Assembly (NCBI GenBank): GCA_037976565.1
Contig: CP137668.1
Coordinates: forward strand, 34,858,088-34,922,087
DNA length: 64,000 bases
Direction: 5' to 3'
Source of the DNA: Mesocentrotus franciscanus
Taxonomy: Eukaryota; Echinodermata; Echinoidea; Camarodonta; Strongylocentrotidae
The position numbers and the translations under genes were made by a program. The notes beneath the pieces were generated by a model. It did no database searches. It was not told the DNA's origin and worked only from the letters and a program-made list of their open reading frames with translations. Below, one piece after another: positions 10,520 to 23,600 of the stretch. The number at the start of each line of letters is the position of its first letter. The first letter of the stretch is position 1.

Positions 10520-10935
10520 GGGTGCGTTCAGTCGACACTTTTTCACTCTAGAATCACGGTTTTCAAAGACGTTTAGTTTAAAACACGGTTGCGTTCAAGC
10601 GATTTTTCGTTGGTCGTAAAAATAAACGTGTTTAAAAACACAAACATGAAACGCTGAAAAAGATGCGTTTTGTATCATGATTCTGCAGAATCACGGTCGC
10701 TAAAATTCGCTTGAACGAACGGAGATCACAGTCATGATTCTATGACGTCTTTATCTATTATATATATTATCGCTACCTATTTCTATTCTTCCTGGGTGGG
10801 CTTGAAATGAGCGAGAATCATCGTTGATGGAAAATCGCTTGAACGATCTCCCGCAGTAACCGTGTTTTGTATCGGCGTTTTGAATTGTGATTCATGTTTG
10901 TGATTCTAGCTTCGAAAAATTGCTTGAACGCACCC
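10520..10935. mobile_element. PIF/Harbinger-like MITE with TAA target duplication
   Basis: The ends are GGGTGCGTTCA and TGAACGCACCC, flanked by TAA at 10517-10519 and 10936-10938. The paralogous block has the unfilled site with a single TAA at 47143-47145. The element is 416 bp, has no ORF, and carries internal repeats of the CGCTTGAACG type. A 3-bp TWA target and G-rich ends are the Harbinger pattern. Confidence 0.85.
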
Positions 10936-11735
10936 TAATTCTCTACTGATTAACATTTAATATGTGCTTATCAATTGTTAGTACCTCAGTCACACCGCCG
11001 GAGCGACTAAATATTAACCCCAAACTGAACGAATGTTTTGGATACAGGGAGCAAAGTAATATGTTGTTCGGTCGAAAGATGGTCTGGTGTCGGTTTTGTT
11101 GTTGTGACTGAAGTTTGAGCAATTAATCCCCTCTGTGCCCGGGTAATTGTTTGTCAAACTAGAAAGAAAACGAAATGTGCAAAGTCTTCCAAAGTGTCAT
11201 TTAAATTCAGAAAAAGAAGTGCCGAAACAGAAGACTTTTGCTCCGGGCTTAAAATCGTCAAAGATGTAATGTATGTGTAAGGGTTGTGATAAGGTTTACG
11301 TTAGGTTTAGGATTAGAGTCCAGAATATTCATTCCACTCAAATAGTCAGGGTTGCAATTCGGAGTTCGGGTAGTTTAGGGAAATGGACAACTGAGCAATA
11401 TAGTCGCCCGACCACGTGTCAGACCTTGCCATCGCATCGTATGCGAGTGTACATAGACATGGTGGCGCACTGTACGCAAGTTTACATGGACGTTACATGG
11501 TATCGTGAGCGAGTTGTCAGGAATGTGGCAAGTTAAGGGTTAATTGTGATGACCAGGAACTAAATATGCTGGGAGTAAAAATGAAACAGCTGTTTAGCTG
11601 CAAGAATTCATGCCTCACGTGCGATGCCCTTTGAAAGGAAGTGAAAGCCAGTAAACTGAGATGTTAACTTATATCTTCAGGATGGACTTTAGTTTACATC
11701 TCTTTAATGTTTCTTTGATTGGTCCTGTTTAGTGT

Positions 11736-11990
11736 TAACTTTCACTGATCGAGACAAACTGAAACACATCCAGAAGTATATTGATAGATTTATTAGACTT
11801 TTAATTATCTTATTTAATTGGTTGATTAGTAACCTCGTGATCATCAACCACGTACTTGTACCAGAAACAAAATCTTTCTGATAGGACATTTAAAAAAAAT
11901 TGTAACTCATTTATTTTATCATAAAATAAATTTTACTAATCGAAACAAACTGAAATACTTCCAGAAGTAGATTGATAGATCTATTTAATT
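11736..11990 (+). repeat. Short tandem-dispersed repeat (GATCGAGACAAACTGAAA type)
   Basis: A block with TTTNACTGATCGA, ACAAACTGAAA, CCAGAAGTA and TTGATAGATTTATTAG occurs at 11740-11850 and again, shorter, at 11930-11990. A third copy is at 44383-44480. The function is unknown. Confidence 0.6.
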
Positions 11991-12104
11991 GGTAAATACC
12001 AGATTTTGTATCAGAAGTCAAATACACTGTAAAAGAAACATATATACATATATACACACACTTACAAATCAATATATACACATACAAATCAAGCATATAT
12101 ATAT

Positions 12105-12210
12105 AAATATATATATAAGGACTGTATGATATACAGACGGTGAAAAGGGAAGGAAGAGAATGAAATCAAGACATGCTGGCCACTGATCAATCATACAAAT
12201 CAAGCAGTAA
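12105..12210 (+). repeat. Dispersed repeat, copy 2 (partner of 8941-9055)
   Basis: It shares GACTGTATGATATACAGACGG-like and GCTGGCCACTGATC, CATACAAATCAAGCAG blocks with the first copy in direct orientation. It is preceded by an AT/TATA-rich microsatellite at about 12030-12115. Confidence 0.55.
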
Positions 12211-12314
12211 TTACATGTAGGTATAGGTACCCACATAAGGTTGAAATATAAGTATTTAACGACAAATACGGTCTTAATGTTCAAATAGTACTGCAAAAAA
12301 AATTATTGCCTTAA

Positions 12315-12585
12315 CTCTTTGCCCGCCACGTACACAATCCCCCCTGAGCCACATTGTTTTTAGGGTGCCACCTTAGGAGGGGTTCTGCATGGACTATGCT
12401 TATTCAACTCGATTGGTGTACTGTAATGTGTAATGTGTATACAATGCGAAGCACGCGTTACTATTGTGTGTGTGTGCGTACAATAGAATTAAATGCGTTC
12501 CGTGTGTATTGTGAATGAAATGTGACTTGAGTCGAAGTTGGCAGCCCGCTGTATGTTCCGCTAGCCGAACGTAGCGGGCAAAGAG
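12315..12585. mobile_element. TTAA-target MITE (piggyBac/Kolobok-type), 271 bp
   Basis: The inverted ends are CTCTTTGCCCGC and GCGGGCAAAGAG, each immediately flanked by TTAA (12311-12314 and 12586-12589). There is no ORF. The TTAA duplication is the signature of piggyBac and Kolobok transposases, and without a coding parent the superfamily is open. The remaining sequence to gene A's 3' end (12590-13458) shows no gene. Confidence 0.8.
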
Positions 12586-13458
12586 TTAAAGGTATCTTTA
12601 AAATATTTTCCTCTACGGAATTGACTAGAATTAGGGTTTTCATAACACGGATATCTGTCAATAGTTAAACAAAGCTTGTTATCTCAAAGAAGATAAGACG
12701 TATGATATCGCAAAAATCAGAGTGAATAAAGTTCAGTAATTCTTAAAAAGTTTAGTACTAGTTAGTCGTATAAAGCTGAACACTAATTAGTCGTAAAATT
12801 CATGAGTGAATGAATGACTCAATAGTTATGACTTATAAATAATGTTTTTACGTACTCCTTATATGAAATAGTACTTTGCGCACTTGACAAATAAGTGTAG
12901 AATCGACATTGATTTATAAATATCAGTGATTAGCAACTAACATCATGTTTATATATGTGAGAATTTGTGGCATTCCCCATTACGAATCTATCTTTAAAGC
13001 CTACATGACATCCACTAATACTGTTGTTGGGCATCCTCTAATGGCGTCCTTACGCTTCTTTATACAGAGCCATGTATAGACAGAGTTTGGCCAATTTGGT
13101 TTCAACTCAATTATGGTGAATATTTCTTTAGTTATCTTTTTGCCAGCAAAGCACATGGACTTGCTGAAGAACGGCTGCCGCTGAGGCTGCATTGAGTTTA
13201 ACGGCAAGAAAATAAATAAATGAAATCAAATTAAATACCAAAGTAGAACCGCATTGGCCAAACGTCTGTCTAGATATGGCTCTACATTATTTTGATGTGA
13301 ATGTTGAGCGTGATGTTTTTGCCAATCCAAACATGAAGCGAAGAGAGGTAGAATCCTTTTCTCCCTTTTCTCCCTTTTAGTAATTTGCCTTAATAATCCT
13401 TTTTTTTTATCATAATGAGAAAAGTTACGAAAATCTTAATATCGTGATTAGATTAAAG

Positions 13459-14665
13459 TTAAAGGACAGTGGATTCGTACAAGGGATTGACAATCATATC
13501 TGATGTATCATCGCCTTCTCTTTCCAATATAAAATAAAATGGATCGTGTGATGATGGTGTTTGTCCTTGAGAAGTCTGCATTTCTTCGCTCTTATCTTTG
13601 GGTCGAGGGTCATGAATCGAGTAGTATTTCTTCTCAGAACAGGATAAGCTACGTTGAATCTGTCGCATCCTTCGATCGAAATCTGCACCACCAGGATCTA
13701 GTGAGCTCGGTGTCATAGATTTCGGCGTAGGCCTATCCATTTGAATGTCTGCATCTTCATAGTCATGTCTATCATTGTTTATAGTAGAACCTTCAGAAAT
13801 TGGGCTTCCCTTTGAGGTCAACGAATCTGAGAGTTTATCTTGCCCAGGTAGTGGTCGAAATGTTTGGGATGAACCATCGACGTCTACCGTTGTGATAACC
13901 TCATCGTATGGATGTGGTACAAGAACATTAGATGATCCATTTGACAATGTGTTAGCTACTCCAGTAGGAGGCGAATCAGAAGGTATCACCGGTAGCTGCA
14001 AATGCTGACCGGGGAGTCCTACCGCTGTGTCAGAGACATCTATGTCCGTCGGCTCGATGGATTCAGGATCCTGATAACTTTGTTTTTTGTTTATACTAGT
14101 TTGACAAGCATTTACACGGTCGCTTTGGGTCCCAAGTTCAGCGTACGTACGATCCGTGCTGATTGGTCGTAGAGGAAGAGGTCGAAGATTCAAAGGACAC
14201 ACCGAAGGTACATATGCCCCAAGAGTCCTTGGTCTTGGACTTACCTGCGTTGATGGAAGGGTTCGTGCAGAAGAGTAGATTGCTAATTCGGAGGTATTCT
14301 GATCATTCGTTAAGGTGTTCTCGGTTTCTTCGACACCGGAAGCTGTTTGAAGAGGATTAATACTTACGATATCGTTGGCAGAATTTTCAGTAGATCGGAA
14401 ACTTGTGGAAATCATAGCATGAAAATTGTCTTCTCTTGGTATTTCTGGGCAAATCGGATGGTTTATCCTTGTAGGATACTCCAACAGATCCGGTGTTGTT
14501 ACTATATCTACAGTGGATATGTATTCATTTTCAACGACTGCGCTTGAATGGTAGATTCCGAAAGGTGAGTGGAATCTTGAGGTTTCTTCTGGAGAGTGGG
14601 TTCTTGTTCTTCTGGATCTTCGCTCCGACTCTCTGTGGACGTTGGTCTGGGACCGCCGCAAACAC
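13459..14665 (-). CDS. Gene A exon 10: long cytoplasmic tail and stop
   Basis: A single 1207-nt exon after the acceptor TTTGATCATAG encodes 402 residues of low-complexity, Ser/Thr/Pro-rich tail and ends with TAA at 13461-13459. Tyr motifs are YAEL, YDEV and YYSI (Yxx-hydrophobic) and NPLY at 883-886. The last four residues, STVL, fit a class I PDZ ligand. An Arg-rich stretch lies just inside the membrane. No kinase or other folded domain is visible. Confidence 0.85.
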
Positions 14666-17600
14666 CTATGATCAAAATTAGATTTGCATTCAATGACGAT
14701 ACACGTGTAAATTTCTCTTAGAATACAATGGCCAGTAATGTCGTTTAGAATGTCCGGGCCTCCATGAATAAAGAAATCATTTGACGAATTTTGGTATTAA
14801 CGAATTAAGTATACAATTTTTCCAGCACGTGATTAAAGTTGAACGATATATATTAAATGGTGGTGTTAGGTTGGTGAGCATACTTTTATTATATCAGCCA
14901 AAATAAATAATTGTTTTATGTAATTTAGAATCAGAGTGGCAGATCTATTAAAGCAATTCTGTTTTTGTTTTCTAAATTAAAATCCCAATTTATGAACCAA
15001 AACTTCGTACATTCGACAGAGTTCCATTTTGTGTACTTCGGTGTATCCTACGAAGATAAAATTACGTCCCGTCTTGGATAAGCTTTAATTAATTCATCAC
15101 GATTTTTTTAATGTCCATATCAAAGAAAGTACAATTTAATCATCAAATGCAATATTTATTTGGTATTGAACCACAGCATGTAACTCTGGTTTGTCTTCTG
15201 AAACCTTGTTACTGCCGATGGTGCAGCGTTGCCGGATAAGGTACAGTTTTGCTAGTGCTAAAACAACAATACTTGCCCCGAAGAAAACGAATAATTCGAC
15301 AGTCCCGCTGTTGAATATCACCAACCGCCAGTAAGCTGAATGTATTAGAGATTTGGTGTGTGTAAAAGAAAGTAAGAAGCAAGGTGATGCATTAAACAGA
15401 ATCGCCTTTCGTGAAGTCATAACAACAAGCCAACGTGCATAATGCGTGAGAACTTGAATGTGAAAAGGCAAAATCAAACGCACGGTGTTAAACGTTTCTT
15501 TGAATTCATTTCTTACTTTAAAGCAAAAAAAACATGAAGAAGGAACGGATACACTATATTGATTATGTATTTGAGGTATGGAGTTCATTTTCCCTTATTT
15601 CATTATTGTGATCTTCTGCTCAAGAATACCTTTTTGGGGTTACATTCCCGGGATTTTACATTTTTACAATGAAATGAAAATAGTTCAACTACCTATGACT
15701 GCATGCACTTTCTATATACCTTGTTGTGCATATATTTAGCCGGTCAGCTCACAGTGCTTTTCCTGTGGATAATTTTCCTGAAACCTCCCCAGACCTATGG
15801 ATAACTATAAGTGTTCAGTATAGTACTAGTATATCAATTAGGTGCGTTGAACAGTGGGGCGCCATATCGTCTTCATATTTCTATTGATTGTGTTCTTTTG
15901 TAAATTTAGAGAGCATCGATTTCTCACAATTAACAGAAATGCAAATGCAAGTGAAAGTGTGAAATAAAATTCGAAACTTTAGGTACAAAATCTCCTCACC
16001 TAGACAATGAAGCGTAAAGCTAAGTATTGATTTTTTTATACATGTAAATTCATATACCATCTTCTCAGCAGATTTTATCAAGGATTACCTACCGTAGACT
16101 TTTTCCTTTTCTTTCTTTCCAAACAATGAAGCAGGTTAAGATGATGACGATGATGATGATGACGGAAATGAGAACGCCTAACCAAACCCTGGGAGTTGCA
16201 CCGCTACTATTATCTGTAAATTTATCAGCATCAATAAGTATTCCATTAAAATTAAATCGAAATCCTTTTTTTTTTTCATTCTGTGGCTTGAAGAAATTCG
16301 AGTGTGGTGTCGGCACTGTTGCTTTTCATTTTAAAGTGGGCCAAATTTGGTGTTGCGGGGGGGGGGAGGGGCGTTCTCCCTGGATCCGCCACTACATGTA
16401 TGATGTCATCGAAATATGTGTTTGATAACCCGAAGAGACAAATACAATAAGAGAAAGAGAAAGAAAAAGGATAGTGTCCTGAATAACCTGGTATGTGATT
16501 GTGGTAAAGATGCTTACCATTCATTTTTGACGTGGTTTTGTAAGATGCTAATGTCGATGTAACTAAAAACAAGCAAAAAGAAAAGCCATGTTAAAGGAAC
16601 TGTGACTTTTAATTTCGCCTTTCTTTTACATAAAAATAATTCAGAAAAAAATGTAAGCTTGTAATGTCACAAAAAGAGTGCACAGACTTGCATAGATCCA
16701 AGAATAGTTTTGGTTTTGTTTCTTTACCAATAATTACTACTATTCAATAATTAATACAGTTAGCTAGCACAAATATGAACTTATCATACACTGAAAAATT
16801 GAATCATAGTCAACTTTAAAAAAGCATTTCAACAAACATAGAAAATGGTTATTTATTTTCTGATATTTCGAAGCACAACTTGAAAATTTAAATTGTCCAT
16901 TAGTGTTGTAAACCGATTCCCCAAAACCAAAGGCCCAGTCTTATAAAGAGCTCGAGATTGCTCACAACTAAATTTGATATTAATATCATTGATCAGTGAT
17001 TGATTGGAGGACTTGAGTCCGATTCGGATCAGTCGCACCTGTATAAGGGCACAGGGTTCAGATTTACTACCATCCGAGACGTTTAACCCAAAATAGGGTT
17101 AAACAAAATATGGACACATTAGTTCGTGACATTTTCTCCTTAGGAAAGAGAAACATAAACAAAACGATTTTACTTCACCGTCTTATTATTATTTTGATCT
17201 CATATTGTTAAATGTGCCCCCACCGACGTTCGCCCACACCCACACCAACATACTACGTCTTCTTGTATGAATTGTATAATTGCTGAATCTTACTAAAAAT
17301 TGAAAATTTTCTCTAAATATCATTACATATAAATTGGATAATAAATTAACCTTATATACCATCATTTATACAATAATTAAAGAAAAACAACAATATAAGA
17401 CTTAGCATACATGAAAAACTTGTCTTCCAAGTAAAACCACAAAAATGGAAGTAAAGTAACGCAACTCTTGGATATTTCACTCAAACACAGGGCTTAAAGC
17501 CCATTTTCGTACATTAAATACACGTATATATGACACACAATCCATCTGCTCTAATCTTTTTTTCATGGGTCATAACGTAAATGAACTAAAACTAAATGCT

Positions 17601-20600
17601 AGTTGTAAGCGACTCTATTCCATACAGAAATTGCGTATGGTAGGCTAACACTGCCGATTAATTCTTTAACAGAAATGAATCAACAAGAAAGGGAATATTT
17701 GTTGGGAATATTTGTTGGAAACCATTTGTCAAAGACTATTATTGAATAGACGTAAAATGCCGTTTTCAGACATTTATCGGACGAATGGCCTGGATTGTGC
17801 ATTTCTTGAATCATACATCAAATATACATCATCTACGCCGAAAATATCAGCAACGTTCATTAATCCTTCATCGGTTCATGTTCTCCAAGAGATAAAAGCA
17901 AACCTGAAAACTCAAGTAATGCGGTTCTGTACGATGATTTAACCAAGAAAGTGATGTTGCCAACAACGTAACTTATATCCTTTTCTTGTGAAATATCATT
18001 AAGATCGGGAGCCAACTAAGCGTTAATTAGTATGGGTTATTGACATTCTCTTTGCAAATATCTCGACAATGATTTCAAAAGGTATCATTTCCTTAAAAAA
18101 ATGAAAGGATTAGTGTATATAAAGAAGAAAGATACAATCATAAGGTGCCAATTTGACTTCAGAATCTTACCAGGTCCGGACAACGACTCATTGTCAGCTG
18201 GACCTACATGTATATGTATATAGGAGAGAAAGAGAGATAGACACACAAAGAGAGAGGGGGAGGGGGAGAACATGGAAGGGATAATAATGGAGAGAAAGAG
18301 AGATAATGAAATAAAGGGGGGAAATATCACAAATCTCCAATAAATAACGGATTACTACGTACATTTCGAGAAGCAATTTTGAAGGAAAAAAAAAAGTTTG
18401 ACAAATAAGCAGTTCTCTTATAGGGCACACCTTATAATACGGAAAAGACATGAAGAACACATTTTGACGTGTTTAAATGACTGTTAAATGACCCTGTCCC
18501 TGAAGCATAAATCTGTACCTTGCAGACTTTGAGAAGTAAGCGGTGGTGAAAGTCCGAATGCTAATGAGCTTCAACCGTTTGTGATGGTTAAGTTTAATTT
18601 ATCGTTAGAGTTAGAGATATCGTTACCGCAAAGATGGGACAGGGTCTTTAAGGTCTATGAAAAATCGAAAAACAAAAAGTTTTATATTTTAAAATCATAG
18701 CGTGTAATTGCTAAAACTGTTGAAATTGTTGTAATGTATAACCTAGTGGTTTACTTTTGTGCAACTTTTTCGGAGTAGGGAATTAGTGGGGAAACATACT
18801 TTGATTTGATTTGAAGTTTGTTTACTTGAATTGTATTTACAATAATTTAACAAGATAGTTCACATGAAATCACTGCTGCCCATAAGTTTAGAATGAATTT
18901 CATTATTTATAGATATAGTTTATACCTTCTCAGAACCCTATTGATCAATGCAATTCTGAGAAGATGTTTACCTATAAAGAATAAACAAAATCGTCTCAAT
19001 CATTTTATGAAAAGAGGTAAGGCAAAAAATTATTACAACGCTATGGGCACCAGTGTACATATAAACCTCTAAAGTAATATAATAACATAAACATTGTTCG
19101 TTAACGTCATTATCCAACATTTTTTTCTACTTACCATTATTCTTTTTTCGGCAAGATGGAATGGTTCTATGCCATTCAAAGTCTTGAGTTGTATAGGTTG
19201 TTGCCATGTCACATCTCATCTTCCTATCTAAACCCACCAACTCGTAGTTGTCATTACACTTGGCGGTGATAGTTGTGCCGTACATGAATCCATTTGATGT
19301 ATTATTCCAAGATCCATTTTCTAGCACAGGCGGCTCCTTGCAGAATCCAAACGAGGCTGTAAAGTTGTGATCAAAAGGGGAACGAAACGCTTTACTTGGA
19401 TTCAGTACTCCCAAATGGTACACGCACGCATAAAGGTCGTGTGATTTGAATATTTTACATGAGAGGTACAGGTCGTGGATTCCAGCCCTGATACTGTCCT
19501 AGTGACCTTTGGCATGTTTGGCAAGACATTAATTTACTTGTATCACAAATTCTCATGCAAAGTAGTACGAAACTTCGAAATGCACTCGGAACAGTTTGAT
19601 TCTGATATAACACCATCGGTCAGGACCAATACCGATTTTCTTCTATCACCAAAATAGCAAGTTGTGGCTATCGACCTAGCCCTGTCAACATAGAGCGCAT
19701 ATGCAGCATGCGTCACCACGTGTTGTTGCTATATTGAGGGAAAATTACATGAAATCAGAAAAATTACTTTCAGTTAATATTTTTGCTAGATCATTCCAAA
19801 TAATCTCACATCGCTTCTTCATTTATTCGTCTCCTGATCTGCAAAAAAATTAAGATAATCCAGCCAGATCATTCGCCAAAAAAATGCACTCTCTTTTATG
19901 GTATACAACTGTACTAATATTGCCACATGTAATTCGGGCAGTGTTTATCGCTATTCTTGTTAGTTTAGGGATAACATCACTTGTAAAAAAAAGACATAAT
20001 AACTGAAGACCCAGTTGGAAGTGAAAAGTGAAATAGATGAATTGTATATATCAGCGGAAAGCTTATAATCCATAAATTACAAATTATATGCTATTTTAGG
20101 TCTGTCAGAGGAGGAGTAACTCTATGAAAACTCTAAATCTAAAGCTTTGAAAATCGGGAGTTGGCGACCTAAAAACTAGTTATCGACTTGATGACATCAT
20201 TTTATGTGGAGTACGCATATTCACAATGACTTCGCATTAATTAAGCACGGCTCATGGCCTCAGCTATATAGGCGAGCCGATCGGTCCCACATGCCATGTC
20301 GTCACCTTAACTGCAGCAAATTTGATCCCTGTTGACCTGTAATTAGGAGGGGTGCTGAAAATGAGGTTTTAATGTGCTTTTATGCAATACTGAATGGGAT
20401 AATATTGTTAGTTCCCTTATATTTGTATTTTACGTTCATTCAGCATCCATTGACATCGATTAGGGTCTTGAAAGGCTTTCCAATAAATACAATGGGTATT
20501 TCAAGAGTTTTACGATTACTACAAAATATAAACCTCAAACGCTGGATTACCGTTGAAGAGAGCCCAGTGTCCAGTCGTGGTTGTAGTGTTTGTTCTACAG

Positions 20601-23600
20601 ACTTCGTGATTGGTAGTAAGTTTGGTAATATCCAATGCAGTTTGATTGATACACGAGCAGTTGGTTCCGCTTTGATGTACAGCATACTGTGGAGTTGCAG
20701 AGTATGAGTTGCAGTGGGTAAGACATTGATCCCTGCTCAGCATTACACTTCTTGACAGCAGATGGGTGTATTCCGCAAGGTTAAAACACCCAAGTTGACT
20801 CAAAGCTTTAAAAATATAAACATGAATATACATACGTGAAAACAGTACAATATTCTGAGATATCCTATAGCATTACAAAGTTAACATCAAGTTAACATCT
20901 CCAGAAAAAGATTCATTTTCCTTTACTGCCGACTCCATCATTTGTTAGTAACATTAATTAATTGGTCTTTATTTGTAAAGAGTTACGATTTATCCTAATC
21001 AATCTCAAATTATTCCTAAAATTACAATCGTAGTTACATAGTTGCAACCTCGTATCAATTTCAGTTTGTCAGACTGTCTCGGGCTGAAGAATTGGTATTC
21101 TTTAATATTTTCTTTGTGAGATTTCTGGGCTGTCAGTCCAGTGTCTTCTTCTTCACACCCCAGGGAACACTTGTTGCTCATTAGTTTATACATTGAAGAT
21201 CACTGGGGCAAAAACACTGCCTTGTGGTGTGGTATGCCATCCTTTATTTTGTCTCCATTTATCCTTCGTTTTTTATTTTCGTTCAACAAAGAAGCGCACA
21301 CCGTGTATTACTTGGATCAGGTTAGTATTCTTGAGATAGGGTGCATGTATAATCGAACAGCACATTCTTCATCATATATTAAATTTCAACCTGTAAAATA
21401 TAATTATATACCATAAATGGATTACAGTTTAATTTAGGACCTATGTGGTTCAACTAGGGTTGTTACGGTGATAGCAGCTGTACTTAAATTTGTAAATTTG
21501 GGAGAATGTCCATATCGTTCACGTTTAATATCTTTATGTAGGTATACTTACCATTACAATTTATCACTACCGATTTGTAAGCATCTGTACAACTGCATGT
21601 AAAGTTCTTGCAATCTTGAAGGCGATGAGTGACTGTGAACATAAAAAATAATGTTTTGCGTACAGGGGGTGAATGTTGCCAAACAATATAAGGTCGTCAT
21701 TATGTTAAATACAACAGCCAATATTCCACAAATGATTTAGTCTTGGCAATATTGGAATTATTTGTTCCAAAGAAAGTTTTTAAAAAGTACGCGTTTCTAA
21801 AACTAGACATAAAATTTAGAAAATCTACCATTTCTAAACACATCATATAGATAACTTGCACCCACATGCACGTAAACGTTGTCGCCATGGTGTCCATACT
21901 CACATGGGTTGCAATTATAGCTTGTTCCATTTAATCCTGAAGTAGTGTTCCTCCATGTAGTTTCGTAAGCTCCGGGAAACCCTGCCTCTCTACATATAGT
22001 ATCTGCAACATCCATATGCCAGGCGTTTCTGCATACGGGTTGGGTCAGGACTCTGATATGCTCGGAACCTTCCAATGCTTCATGAATATAAGTGTTGTTT
22101 TCTGGTGAGACCAAGAAAACCAGTATGAGACGATAAGAGGCATCATACCAAGTTTAATTCACATGTATGTTCATAACGTTTTTGTTAAGAGCTACTTCCT
22201 TTTTCACACTGTTCAAATTTCCCCTGAAAGCTGGAGGGGTATAGAGGTACACAAGACGAATCAACTTTTTGTGTAGATTATCGGTTAAATATTCGTTAAT
22301 GTTATTATCATTTTTAATTTCTTCGAATTATCACAAGTCGTTAACATCTCAGATCTATTCAGAATGTGACTGCCTGAGCTTAGCTCATGGTCTCACTGGA
22401 GCAGATGATAGGGTACAGGGTAAGTAAAATTTATCGTGAATTGAGTTACTCGGTGAAATCTTATGGTAACAGAGGCAGCTACCATTGTTGAAGAGGTTTG
22501 TAATAGCACGGATGACCAGAGTTGGAAAAATCTGAAAGGAAAAATCAGATCCGTCGTAAAAGAAGACAGAAACAAAGTATGGGAACAAAAGATACAAACC
22601 TTGGTATTACAGGTTCAGTTCCTAGCATTGTTGTTGGGTTTTTGTGTCACATCTTTATTGTAATTTAATTTGATTTTCATGTACATTTTGAAAACAAAGT
22701 ATGACTGAATAAAGATGATCAATATACTATTGATAACCTGTATTTAAATCATTTCATGAGTTTCGTTTAATTTCACCTTGGCCTGTGTTTGTTTGTTGAT
22801 ATTTATTAAATAAGGCGCTTACCTGTTTGCGTCAAACAAGAGAGGGACAGATGAAATCCTGTTCTAGACTCGGACAAATCGGAGGTGAAGATAATCATAA
22901 GATGGTTTCCAAGAGAAATATATGGTGTAGCCGTTTTGCTTCCACTGTACTTTGCTATAGCAGATGGGTAGTTCTCTTCCACTATATATAGAGCATCATG
23001 ATTCTCGGTTTGTAAATCATGAAATGTGACGAGGATTCTTCGAGTGAGGTCGTCTGATCGTACATTCCAGTGAATCTTTAAATTGTTGTCGTAGGGTTGT
23101 GGATAGTGCGGTGATGTCAAGTCCTTGATATCGCCTCGCTTTAATGTGATCGATTCAGTCTCTCCATCGGCTGTAAGTAGGGAGGGCGTAGACTTACTTA
23201 ATAACTGTATATAATAATATATTGATAAAAAACTATATTTTGATATAATAATCACGACTTTATAATATTATGTAAGTTACCTTCTTGTAGAAGAGACCCT
23301 GTTTGTATATCTTTATCAAATGTTATATATTGGTTTTGTTTACTCCCTGGGACAGTTTTGTCAGTCTGTTTTTACATGAGATGTATGCTGCCTATTATTA
23401 TTAATATTCTAATACACCGATACTGATATTTTTAGTATGAGATGGTGTCATCGTAAACACCTCTTAAGCCCACCGCACACTATACGAGCTGACTACGATT
23501 CGATTTTCGAAGAATTCGCAATAGCCTTTAATATAAAGATTCAAACTTTTAAAATCTTAATGAACGATGATCTTAACAGTCAACAGCTTAAAAATTCTGA

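Larger units (their letters stand above)
9940..11715 (+). repeat. Large duplicated block, copy 1 (paralogue at 46400-47858)
   Basis: From AACTGAACCACTT, GCCTCTACAGCCTCGTAACA onward, this block matches 46400-47858 in direct orientation. It includes an internal SINE, GGATACAGGGAGCAAAGTAA, the CCCGGGTAATTGTTTGTCAA stretch and AAATGAAACAGCTGTTTAGC. Copy 1 carries an extra MITE at 10520-10935 and lacks a segment of about 47 bp present in copy 2. It may be a segmental duplication or two copies of a long non-autonomous repeat. Confidence 0.8.

Noticed and set aside
17712..17942. Possible extra exon of gene A between exons 7 and 8
   Set aside because: A TTTTCAG acceptor-like site exists on the minus strand near 17905, but the phase-1 frame hits a stop with no donor before it.
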